Below the pieces are notes generated by a model. That model was not told where the DNA came from. It saw only the letters and a program-made list of their open reading frames with translations, and searched no databases. This document shows positions 48,515-60,639 of a stretch of 64,000 nt of DNA, one piece after another. Each line of letters opens with the position of its first letter. Position 1 is the first letter of the stretch. Both the position numbers and the translations under genes were made by a program. The stretch lies in assembly GCF_019175385.1 (NCBI RefSeq), contig NC_083344.1:22080380-22144379 (forward strand). Reading direction: 5' to 3'. Source of the DNA: Lycium barbarum. Its lineage: Eukaryota; Streptophyta; Magnoliopsida; Solanales; Solanaceae.

Positions 48515-48707
48515 AATTAACGAATCAGACCGGAGTCATCCTAATAGCACAACTCTATCGCACAATCTGAGATTCCAAAGAAAGGTAACACCCTAAATGC
48601 CCTGTAGCCTCCTGTTTATAGATGTGGTGCACAACACACCGATAAACAAGACTCTACTAAACACGGCCTGTAGACATTCCGAGGACAAACCGCTCTGATA
48701 CCACTCC
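48515..48707 (-). promoter_or_regulatory. RT-C leader and primer site
   Basis: Primer site TGGTATCAGAGC at 48692-48703 (minus strand); leader hairpin 48614-48647 with GTGCAC at 48627-48632, same fold as in RT-A. Confidence 0.87.
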
Positions 48708-51700
48708 TGTCACGACCCAACCCCGTAGGCCGCGACTAGTGTCCGACGTGGACACTCAAACGTACTTACCGACAAAATCTTACTTATGTCTACAAATAAT
48801 GAATCTCGTGCGTCTTAAATTACAAACATATCACTTAAACCATTATTTATGTCATAAAACATAGGCCAACCATATTGACGTAGCGAAGGAACAGACTGGC
48901 ACAAATCAAACAAACGTCACTGACCAAACACGACCCATGACCCACAAACATGACTACAGGCCTCTAAGACAGACAACAGAATCATATGACGGGACAGGGC
49001 CCCGCCGTACCCAAAAGAAAATATAAACACGAAACCATATACAACAAGAGTCCTGTACCAAAAGTAGGGGCTCCGGATCAAAGGAGCGCTCCAAATAGCA
49101 GACTGTGTACCCTAGGCTGGCGGACCACCACTGAAAGCGTCTGTACCTGTGGGCATGAAACGCAGCCCCCGAAGAAAGGGGGTCAGTACGAAATATGTAC
49201 TGAGTATGTAAAGCATGGAATACAGAAATCAGAGCTATAATCGAAACAAGCGGTACAAGAATGAGTAATTAGTCCAGAATGTCAAAGTCACTCACTTCTC
49301 AGGCCAAGGTCATATAGATCGTCACATATCATATAAACCACTATAACCTGTCAGACGGGTTACCAAGGGTACAGAGTTTCCAGATGCAACTTATGCCTAC
49401 CTAATTCATGTGTCAGACGGAAGGCAGGACATACAGAATGCTCAGATAACACCATACACTAAAAGGAATACGGGACTTGCCGAGTACTCAGACGATATGG
49501 TATGCCGATTGAAATACAGGACATACAGAGTATCAGAACGCCGCAGCGTATCGAATCAGATGTTGCAGCCTGTGAATCATATGATGTTTACAAAGAGTGT
49601 GCCACCTCGAGCTCAGCCCAGTACAGTGGTCATCCCATGCAGAAACTGCCCGTTTTCCCCGCTCGAGCTCTACGCAGTACACGGGTCACGGATCAGTCTC
49701 GGGAGCTCGAGCTCCGCCCAGTACACTCCCAACGCGTACGCCTGGTATCAAATCACGCAGCGCAGATACTGTCCGCTTTGGGGATCGAGCTCAGCCCAGA
49801 CCACCCCTCACGGTTTTATTCCAGAACATCATAGGAAACTTAGGGAAATAGCGCACGACAGCATAGCTTGGTTCGACTCAGTGAATAGACACGCTAAGAC
49901 TTGCACAAACGGAGTAGTGCGAAATCAGATACATATATTTTCAGACTCGATAGATACGAATACTTATTGACGTTTGAGGATTATAGACGTATTCCGGAAC
50001 GATCAGAATTGATGTGTGAAATTTACGGATACTTTTACCACAGAATCATCACGAACGTTTCAGAGCAGATTTCAATCGACGAATCAGTTCAAGGAATCAG
50101 AATAGCTATAGGGCCCAATATGGTCATATGTCGGCCCGTTAGTCCAACTAGTCTGAACAAGTAGTCATTACGGGGTTTATTTTGCAAAAGTTCTCCCAAG
50201 ATTATGTTTATATTTCAAAATGTAATTTAGAATGTCGAAATAATTTTTATAAGCTTGATAAAATCATAGGTTGACCCAGTAGTCAAAATAATTCGGATAA
50301 TTAATCAAACGGGGTTCATTTCACCAAAAATATTTCCAAAATAGTCATTGTGGTTTAAATTATAATTTAAGACATCATGGCGATCAAAAATATTATTTTA
50401 TTATAGTTAAACTCATAAACGAAAGTCCTTTACTGTCGCTATACCAAAGTGAACCTTACAGGGCAAACAAAAGGATTTCGGACTTAGCGGGCCCACCTCG
50501 GGTCAAGTCGAGGTGGTAGACATGAATCACGGACATTTGAGGTCTATGTGGTCCTACATAAAGGTTTCGGAGTGATCCGACTACGTTCGCATAAGTTTCG
50601 GACATTTGGTTGCTTTCTAGCCAAAATAGGGTCTTTAAGCTTCAGTTGAATTGAATGAATAGTAGCCATTTTCTAATTCGGATTTCGAGAAGCAGAATTG
50701 CTCCCGGGGTTCCGATATCGACCTAGCATACTAAGACATGCCAAAAGAAGGAATGGGTAGCCTTACATACCTTTTTATACGACTTACGCTCGCCCAAAAC
50801 CTAAGTCCCGTTTCGTCCAGAATCTGCAAATGGTCAAGGTTACCAATTAGGGATTTCAAAGCTTAAAATTCGCTTAACTTCATTTTTTGGCTACCGAAAT
50901 TTCGGCAGCACCTCCCCTATAAATATAGCACCCTCGAGAATCATCTCGGCTCAAATAGTAGCAACAACAACCCAACAACATCAACAAAGTCAACAATCAT
51001 TACAATATAGCACAATAGAAGGCAACTAGTTCTAGTTTCCGACATAACGAAATAACGTTCATTCCGACTTCACACTTCCAAGCTAAGCTCCATATTTTCA
51101 TATTCATCATTAATCAAGATCATCACTATATAGGTTAGAAGCATTCCATATCGTTTTCACAAAATATTCACACGATATACAAGATATACAATTTTCCACC
51201 AAGATCATATTTCATCCAAAACTTTTAATCTTTGGCATACATATTCATAACATGTTCCCATCTTCCAAATCCATCAATGGTCATCATAATTTGCATCCTA
51301 ACAACTTCATTTTCATAATGTCGTAAGATCATACCTAAAGGACATAAGCTTCTACATTCCATTTCAATGCAAACTTATATCATCTTATCTTCATTTACAT
51401 TGCAAGCATCACCACAACACAACTAACATGTTAAACAAAATTAATCCATTCCCATTTCAATGCCTATACCACACGGCCATTTTCCATTCTTCCAACTTCC
51501 ATCCCATTCATAAAACTTTCATTTTCAATATAGAATTTCACAACACCCACAACTAGAACATTACATAAAATCAACTCAACTTACCTATACCAACTACACA
51601 TACACACGACCACACATACATACACACAAATACCATGCAAACTTCAATATTCTGATGAATTCTATCAATTTCTACATACTACAACATAGACAAAGCCTTC

Positions 51701-52291
51701 ATAACATACAAAGAACATGAAATTTTTACCTTTCTTCACAACTTCTCCACTTATCTAAGGTTGGAATTTTGTTCCAAAGAATGATTCTCTCCTTCTAACA
51801 ATCATACCATGTTGAAGAGGGCCTTCAAATTAGTAGGAAAACATGAAGAAACAATTTTTTGAACAAGATTTCTTGATCTTCTTTTTCTCTCCTCTTGGCC
51901 GAATTCTCTTCTTTCTTGGCTCTCTCTCTTTCTCTTTTGTTTTATTTCTTGAAACTTCTAATGAAGTTGATAAGCATAGCCTCTTATTTATTTTGTCACA
52001 TGAAATAATTAAATGGGCTTGGGCCATAAGTGTATGGCCGGCCACCCCCTTAGACTTGGGCCTCTTGTTTTCATTTTTTTTTTGAGCCCAATCACTTTTG
52101 GTTCATATTTAGTAATTTACGAAACTAATTTCCGAATTTCCAATTTTACCCATAACCTTCCCCGATGTCTCCGCGTCAACACTTTTCATAACAACAACAT
52201 ATATGTCGAATGAAATCAAAATGTGGCCTTATTCCTTACAAGTCACAATTATTCCAAATTTTCCGAACACGCGAGAACACGGGATATAACA
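48708..52291 (-). repeat. RT-C 5' LTR
   Basis: It spans 3584 bp. Matches the 3' LTR except for a deletion at about 50100 (between GAATCAGA and GAATCGGA in the longer copy) and about 33 extra bases at 50561-50594. Double hairpin at 49139-49206; GGCAGCACCTCCCC box about 50905-50919. Confidence 0.93.
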
Positions 52292-52296
52292 ATAAT

Positions 52297-52664
52297 CTCG
52301 TATAAACTCTCCCATATTTCCCACATGTGGAATAACCTATCTCATACCTAACTGTCTAAGTACTCTCAATGGTGCGTAGGGTCTGATTCCCCTAATGCCC
52401 ATAAGCGGTAAATATGGACGTCTACAGATCTTAACACAAATAGTCTTAGAATGAAAATCAGGTACTCTCCACCCGATATGTTCTTTTCTCAGCCTAGATA
52501 AGATGTGAGCCCATCCTCTTTTATCTTGAACACCACAGGGCACAACAGCGACTCCCAAATCATCCTCTCTCCAGGTCGGATCCCGGCGAGAAGATATACT
52601 ATTGCTATCTAAATGTTTCAGTGTCCACCATTGGACTAAGAGTTGCAACCCTAGAAGTACTAAT
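52297..52664 (-). pseudogene. Tat/Ogre-like ORF1, middle part
   Basis: The open piece 52337-52648 (104 aa) has RRDPTWREDDLG, a CGVQDKRGWAHILSRL segment and PLMGIRGIRPYAPLRVLRQLG, typical of DUF7745-like plant proteins that serve as ORF1 in Tat/Ogre elements. TAG at 52337-52339 interrupts it; the frame then stays open to RT-C's target site and resumes on the other side at 42157. The N-terminal part is cut off by RT-E at 52665. Confidence 0.6.
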
Positions 52665-52773
52665 TGTTACACCTTGGAAATTTCGTGTCGCCTGCATTGA
52701 GTGAACTAACTCAAGCCTAAAGGGGTCATGAAGCCCTTATAAGTTTAAGAAGGATATTGTATAACTTTACGCA

Positions 52774-55700
52774 TGTCACGACCCAACCCCGTGGGCCATG
52801 ACTAGTGCCCGAGCTGGACACTCGTATACGTACCTGTTAAATATAGACAAACTAATTCTTAAGAACAATATGGAAACTTTGCAAAAGAACCTCACAGGTT
52901 CATGATGTCATCATATATAGGTATCCAGATAACCTGTCTCCTGAGTAGTCATAACTAATCAAAATATAATATGATACGCAAGCCAACAAGGTTGCCACTA
53001 CATGTTAATATGATACGCAAGCCGACAAGGTTGCCACAACATATCAATACCATACGTAAGCCATATAGACACAGCTGAACAATACTTATACACAACCCAC
53101 ACATATATCTACAGACCTCTAAGAGTATCGATAGTGAAATATAACGGGACAAGGCCCCACCGTACCCCCGGGTAAACATATATACGCATCAAAAGGATCT
53201 GTACCAAAAGTCTAGGCTCCGAAACAATGGAGCTCTCCAAGACAGCTAAGTAGAAGTCCTAAGCTGGAGGATCACCAAAGCGGGTATCTGTACCTGCGGG
53301 CATGAAACGCAGCCCCCCGAAGAAAGGGGGTCAGTACGAGATATGTACTGATTATATAAAGCATGAAATACAACAAAGAGAATCACGACTGAAATAGAGA
53401 TCATAGGAGAAAAGTATGACATTTAAAGTACCAATACACTGGCCTTATGAAACGTAAAACATGCATGTCATTATCATATATCGTACCCGGCCCGTTACGG
53501 GACTCGGTGAATAAAGTCATCACATACCATCCTTGGTGCCATAATCACATCATTATATCATCATATCATCATATCATCACATTATCATATCATCACATAT
53601 ATACATATACCGTACCCGACCCTCTAGTGACGGACTCGGTGAACAATGCAGTGAACTGTGCACGAGAACATACCCGGCCCGGGACTCGGTGAAAGATATA
53701 ATAACAGCATGCATGAGCAGAGTAGTGAGTAACCATATGCAAATCAAGTCATCATCTGAGACTCGATAGAATAGATAAAATGAACTAACACTTGAATATC
53801 AACGGAGACAGTCATGTCAAGTATCTCTCGAACATCATTATGAATTATGTCAAATGGAACTTCAGGAGTCATAGGCGCGTACCGAGACAATATGAAATAA
53901 TTTATGGAGATCAAGATTATTAACCACCCTAGTGTCTGTAAGAATAGGAACTTATACATTCGTCGTTTGTTCATTTCATGTAAATCATGCCAAAAGGAAA
54001 GAAGGGTTAGCTTTACATACCTTGTCGCTTCTCAAGTTAACCATAACTTAGGTCTCGGGCTTCACCAATCTACAAACAATACCAAATATGCCAATAATCA
54101 AATTAGGACACTCTTTCAAACCAATCCTTAATTACTTAGAAATCTAATGATATTCGGGCGGCATCTTCCCTAAAACACAATAATCCTCGTGATTCCAACT
54201 TGGCCAAAATATCAATCACCATACCAACAAAATTTCAATAAATACATATCCAAATGGAATCAAATCTATCCTTGAATTACCTCTAAAACAGCCCACCGAA
54301 CTACAACACCAATTTATCCAATTTTCGATATAATTTTCGTATTTCTTTTATCTAGCAATGTAGATACGACTTGGATAAATCAAATACATCTAGAAGAGAG
54401 GATTTATTACCTTGTATGCCAAGAACTACTCTTCTTTTCCCACTATACTTCACTACAAAGAATTCTCCGTGTCGCCAAAACATAAGGAAACGTTGCTGTT
54501 GCTGCCAAAAGGGATTCACGTTGCTTTTTGTGGTAAAAACTAAGTGTTCAATTATCAACAATAAAATGATCCCACTGTCATTGCTACTGCTTGTTGATAT
54601 AACTTTCTACTCATTACCTCTACCTATATCCTCTAATGTAACCTAACCAAAGTCTTTCTTTAGAATGGAAAAGAAAAAAAATGATCCTTCAAGATTAAGC
54701 TTATGGTTTCATGTGAGGAGCTCACCTAAAACGTGAGATGGAAAATGTTGCTGCCTATTATTTTTTGCTGAAAGATTTATCAATCATAAGTAAGATCCCA
54801 ATATATAGCCATATATGTCTTCATGGGTCGTAGCGTCCACCCCTTATTACTTAAAAAAAATGACTAATTCACAAAAAGTTGACACCACTTCCATGTAATA
54901 GTACCTAGTCACTAGTTGCTTTCTCTATGAATGTCACGTGGCAAATGTCAACCATGGCATGTGTCACTTTTTCTCCCTCTATAATATTTAACTAATTGCT
55001 TGATCTTTAATTTTATTAAATTCGTTATCTCCGTTACAATCCAACATTAAACCAATTATATCGTACCCGGCCCGTTACGGGACTCGGTGAATAAAGTCAT
55101 CACATACCATCCTTGGTGCCATAATCACATCATTATATCATCATATCATCATATCATCACATCATCATATCATCATATATATACATATACCGTACCCGTC
55201 CCTCTAATGAGGGACTCGGTGAACAATGCAGTGAACTGTGCACGAGAACATACCCGGCCCGGGACTCGGTGTGTTCTCCCGGCCCGGGACTCGGTGTAAG
55301 ATATAATAACAGCATGCACGAGCAGAGTAGTGAGTAACCATATGCAAATCAAATTATCATCTGAGACTCGATAGAATAGGTAAAATGAACTAACACTTGA
55401 ATATCAACGGAGACAGTCATGTCAAGTATCTCTCGAACATCATTATGAATTTTGTCAAATGGAACTTCAGGAGTCATAGGCGCGTACCGAGACAATATGA
55501 AATAATTTATGGAGATCAAGAATATTAACCACCCTAGTGTCTCTAAGAATAGGAACTTATACATTCGTCGTTTGTTCATTTCATATAAATCATGCCAAAA
55601 AGAAAGAAGGGTTAGCTTTACATACCTTGTCGCTTCTCAAGTTAACCATAACTTAGGTCTCGGGCTTCACCAATCTACAAACAATACCAAATATGCCAAT

Positions 55701-56412
55701 AATCAAATTAGGACACTCTTTCAAACCAATCCTTAATTACTTAGAAATCTAACGATATTCGGGCGGCATCTTCCCTAAAACACAATAATCCTCGTGATTC
55801 CAACTTGGCCAAAATATCAATCACCATACCAACAAAATTTCAATAAATACATATCCAAATGGAATCAAATCTATCCTTGAATTACCTCTAAAACAGCCCA
55901 CCGAACTACAACACCAATTTATCCGATTTTCGATATAATTTTCGTATTTCTTTTATCTAGCAATGTAGATACGACTTGGATAAATCAAATACATCTAGAA
56001 GAGAGGACGATTAAATTTTCTTGTCCAAAAATACGGGATATTATAGTATGGACCGTATTTCATTCAAATAAATTTTTGAACCTCGACGAAACTTATTTTC
56101 TTCGATTGGTTTAACTTCAAATCCTTACGATACATGCGTACCATCACTTTAACCACCTATAAGCTTGGGGGATAACCTCGTGTCCGCTACTAATATCATT
56201 TAACTCGCACACTTTCCAACGCATGAGAACACGGGATGTAACATTATGGTTAATTAATCTCTAATCCTTACTAATGTTTCTACACTAATTGTAATTAATG
56301 TGCAAACCATGCACTACTAAAATCGGGATTAAAAAGTCCTTGTCTCATATCTCAAAAATAAGCTTGTCCTTAAGCTTATGTCGATTGGCTTACGAATAAT
56401 CCAACGTACAAA
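52774..56412 (-). repeat. RT-D 3' LTR, rearranged
   Basis: 52774-55056 follows the 5' LTR up to about 59950. The sequence then jumps back and repeats 53478-54394 as 55057-56006, then jumps forward to sequence equivalent to 60214 and runs to 56412. The last 12 bases of the LTR (CGGGATATAACA) are replaced by unrelated DNA. The duplicated part carries a further small duplication of CCCGGCCCGGGACTCGGTGT (about 55254-55293). Minisatellite at about 52975-53062; double hairpin 53286-53356. Confidence 0.85.
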
Positions 56413-57656
56413 AATATTCACTTCCCCGCTAGGCTTTACTCATTATATTCACCTTATATCCTGTTCGTAATTAATCCTATAGTGTAACACTTCTTAACCA
56501 TATTCACGATTCTTACTATGGTTTAATTACACTCTGTGGAGTAGGTGTACTTAACCTTTTACCCTTTCTAATCAATCTTATCCTTAATATCTCACAAGCT
56601 GTCTTATCAATACATTCATTTTCGTCGCAATTCTTCCTCCTCCGTACTCTTGTCTCAATCATACCACTACTCCTTTTAACTATAAGCTCGTCTTAATTAT
56701 CCCTGCCTATGAATTCAGTCGACACCTCAATATAACGCTCTATTGAGATTTGCCAGCCTTTTCTAAATCATCTTTTATTATTACAAGCCCTTCCAAATCG
56801 TCCTAGCATTTCCTTTTTACCATATTGATATCGATTTCATAATTACTATTACCATCAATTCAACAGTCAACTTATTTCTTGAAGTCTGCTATACTCACCA
56901 CTTAGTCAAATCCTATCAATACTATTGATACGACCTTTCAAGAATGTTACGAACTTATACCTCATTCTCTCTTTATTTCTAGGAAAATTTTGACAGAGTT
57001 TCCCCTGTATTCCTTACTATCTCAAAACCTGCACGCAGGAAATACCAACAATGCCTCACAGGGCCAACATATACATATATATTATATCGTATCATAGCCG
57101 CACAGGGCTCCCCATATCAATAATAATATGAAAAAGACGAACTTACCTCGTATGTCCAACTCAAACTGTACCTGTCAATCATACCTGCAACATTCACACA
57201 ATATCTGACATATATTCTGCTTACCGTTACTGATTCCTTCAGCTTCTTCTGTGCGCACCTAATAACTGAACTTATCAACAATATATATACATTCAATACA
57301 TTTTTCTCACTATACTTACAATAACTTACCTTGATGATGGCCAGTTTGCCACTCTGTATATACAATTTCTGATAGCGTAACCTCGATGAAATATCTTACC
57401 TCTGTAACCTCCAGTAGCATTATTTACCTTCTCTTGTCGACACCACTATCCTGCTGAAATCAAAGGTTAGTATACAAGGGATATCATATCCTATCTCTTG
57501 GCTCTATGGCATGATCTAGAGTAAAAAGGAAAGGTAACATCCTAAATGTCCCGTAGCTTCCTATTTATAGATGTGGTGCACAACACACCGATAAACAAGA
57601 CTCTACTAGACACGGTCTATAGACACTCCGAGGATGAACAGCTCTGATACCACTTT
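56413..57656 (-). other. RT-D internal region with leader and primer site
   Basis: No protein recognised; frames stay under 85 codons. Primer site TGGTATCAGAGC at 57641-57652 (minus strand) and leader hairpin 57563-57596 with GTGCAC at 57576-57581; one outer stem pair is G-T instead of G-C, which keeps the fold. About 57030-57080 repeats an LTR fragment of the RT-A type (CCTGCACGCAGGAAATACC). The rest is unassigned. Confidence 0.75.
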
Positions 57657-60639
57657 TGTCATGACCCAACCCCGTGGGCCTTGACTAGTGCCCGAGCTGG
57701 ACACTCGTATACGTACCTGTTAAATATAGACAAACTGATTCTTAAGAACAATATGGAAACTTTGCAAAAGAACCTCAAAGGTTCATGACGTCATCATATA
57801 TAGGTATCCAGATAACCTGTCTCCTGAGGAGTCACAACTAATCAAAATATAATATGATACGCAAGCCGACAAGGCTGCCACTACATGTCAATATGATACG
57901 CAAGCCGACAAGGCTGCCACAACATATCAATACCACACGCAAGCCGACAAGGCTGCCACAACATATCAATATCATACGTAAACCGACACGGATGTCACAA
58001 CATGTCAATACCATATGTAAGCCATATTGACACAGCTAAACAATACTTATACACAACCCACACATATGTCTACAGACCTCTAAGAATATCGATAGTGAAA
58101 TATGACGGAACAGAGCCCCGCCGCACCCCTGGGTAAACATATATATACATCAAAAGGATCTGTACCAAAAGTCTAGGCTCCGAAACAATGGAGCTCTCCA
58201 AGACAGCTGAGTAGAAATCCTAAGCTGGAGGATCGCCAAAGCGGGTATCTGTACCTGCGGGCATGAAACGCAGCCCCCCGAAGAAAGGGGGTCAGTACGA
58301 GATATGTACTGAGTATATAAAGCATGAAATACAACAAAGAGAATCACGACTGAAATAGAGATCATAGGAGAAAAGTATGACATTTAAAGTACCAATACAC
58401 TGGCCTTATGAAACGTAAAACATGCATGTCATTATCATATATCGTACCCGGCCCGTTACGGGACTCGGTGAATAAAGTCATCACATACCATCCTTGGTGC
58501 CATAATCACATCGTTATATCATCATATCATCATATCATCACATTATCATATCATCACATATATACATATACCGTAACCGACCCTCTAGTGACGGACTCGG
58601 TGAACAATGCAGTGAACTGTGCACGAGAACATACCTGGCCCGGGACTCGGTGAAAGATATAATAACAGCATGCATGAGCAGAGTAGTGAGTAACCATATG
58701 CAAATCAAGTCATCATCTGAGACTCGATAGAATAGATAAAATGAACTAACACTTGAATATCAACGGAGACAGTCATGTCAAGTATCTCTCGAACATCATT
58801 ATGAATTATGTCAAATGGAACTTCAGGAGTCATAGGCGCGTACCGAGACAATATGAAATAATTTATGGAGATCAAGATTATTAACCACCCTAGTGTCTCT
58901 AAGAATAGGAACTTATACATTCGTCGTTTGTTCATTTCATGTAAATCATGCCAAAAAGAAAGAAGGGTTAGCTTTACATACCTTGTCGCTTCTCAAGTTA
59001 ACCATAACTTAGGTCTCGGGCTTCACCAATCTACAAACAATACCAAATATGCCAATAATCAAATTAGGACACTCTTTCAAACCAATCCTTAATTACTTAG
59101 AAATATAACGATATTCGGGCAGTATCTTCCCTAAAACACAATAATCATCATGATTCCAACTTAGCCAAAATATCAGTCACCTTACCAACAAAATATCAAT
59201 AAATACATATCAAAATGGAATCAAATATATCCTTGAATTACCTCCAAAACAGCCCACCGAACTACAACACCAATTTATCCGATTTCCGATATAATTTTCG
59301 TATTTCTTTTATCTAGCAATGTAGATACGACTTGGATAAATCAAATACATCTAGAAGAGAGGATTTATTACCTTGTATGCCAAGAACTACCCTTCTTTTC
59401 CCACTATAATTCGCTACGAAGAATTCTCCGTGTCGCCAAAACATAAGGAAACGTTGCTGTTGTTGCCATTGTCATTGCTACTGCTCGTTGATATAACTTG
59501 CTACTCTTTACCTGTGCCTATATCCTCTAATGTAACCTAACAAAATTATTTCTTTAGAATGGAAAATAAAAAAAATGATCCTTCAAGCTTAAGCATATGG
59601 TTTCATGTGAGGAGCTCACCTAAAACGTGAGATGGAAAAGGTTGCTGCCTATTATTTTTTGTTGAAAGATTTATCAATCATAAGTAAGATCCCAATATAT
59701 AGCCATATATGTCTTCATGGGCCGTAGGGTCTACCCCTTATTACTTAAAAAAATGACTAATTCACCAAAAGTTGACACCACTTCCATCTAATAGTACCTA
59801 GTCACTAGTTGCTTTCTCTATGAATGCCACGTGGCAAATGTCAACCATGGCATGTGTCACTTTTTCTCCCTCTATAATATTTAACTAATTGCTTGCTCTT
59901 TAATTTTTTTAAATTCTTTATCTCCGTTACAATCCAACATTAAACCAATTACACACATAATTAATCTCATGATCTCAATTTACTTAAACAGTGATCACCC
60001 TTACCATACTCCATATACCTGTTACCATAATCATGTAATATAACACTAGTCCATAGCCTTATTTTCTATACATGAAATATTATTCTCAATTACCGTGGTC
60101 ACACTTGTTAAGTCCTAAATTATTGCGGGACCTCAAACTCTTTGTACACCGAGCTCTCAATTTTCATCCTTGAATATGATCGAATTCTCCGAGCTCAGGT
60201 AAATTTGCTCATGTTGGACGATTATATTTTCTAGTCCAAAAATACGGGATATTATAGCTTGGACCGTATTTCATTCAAATAAATTTTTGAACCTCGACGA
60301 AACTTATTTTCTTCGATTGGTTTAACTTCAAATCCTTACGATACATGCGTACCATCACTTTAACCACCTATAAGCTTGGGGGATAACCTCGTGTCCGTTA
60401 CTAATATCATTTAACTCGCACACTTTCAAACACATGACAACACGGGATGTAACATCATGGTTAATTAATCCCTAATCCTCACTAATGTTTCTACACTAAT
60501 TGTAATTAATGTGCAAACCGTGCACTATTAAAATCGGGATTAAAAAGTCCTTGTCTCATATCTCAAAAATAAGCTTGTACTTAAGCTTATGTGGATTAGC
60601 TTACGAATAATCCAACGTACAAAAATACGGGATATAACA
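57657..60639 (-). repeat. RT-D 5' LTR
   Basis: It spans 2983 bp, TG at 57657, ATAACA at 60634-60639. Minisatellite with four or five GCAAGCCGACAAGGCTGCCA units (about 57856-58025), double hairpin (58250-58317), three CCCGGCCC..GGGACTCGGTGA words (about 58446-58655), GGCATG-type block (about 58947-58983). Near its transcript 5' end it holds three LTR-end-like ACGGGATAT/GTAACA words. Confidence 0.9.

Larger units (their letters stand above)
42158..52291 (-). mobile_element. RT-C: gag-only (pol-less) LTR retrotransposon
   Basis: A 10.13 kb minus-strand element bounded by the target duplication ATAAT (42153-42157 and 52292-52296). 3' LTR 42158-46071, 5' LTR 48708-52291, primer site 48692-48703, polypurine tract 46072-46085, internal region 2636 bp. 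The internal region codes for Gag and a damaged piece of protease only; RT, RNase H and integrase are absent. LTRs are about 99% alike outside two indels, so it moved recently, presumably with enzymes from a relative such as RT-A. The left TG terminus reads TA. Confidence 0.92.
52774..60639 (-). mobile_element. RT-D: non-coding LTR retrotransposon (LARD-like)
   Basis: A 7.87 kb minus-strand element inside the RT-E LTR, bounded by ACGCA (52769-52773 and 60640-60644). 5' LTR 57657-60639, internal region only about 1.24 kb, 3' LTR 52774-56412. It has primer site and leader of the RT-B family but no gag or pol, so it depended on enzymes from elsewhere. Its LTR is related to RT-B. Confidence 0.9.

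Noticed and set aside
53447..53692. CGGGACTCGGTGA-type repeats as CRISPR or guide-RNA-like sequence
   Set aside because: Spacing is irregular, units are LTR-internal hairpins shared by plant elements, and the genome is eukaryotic.
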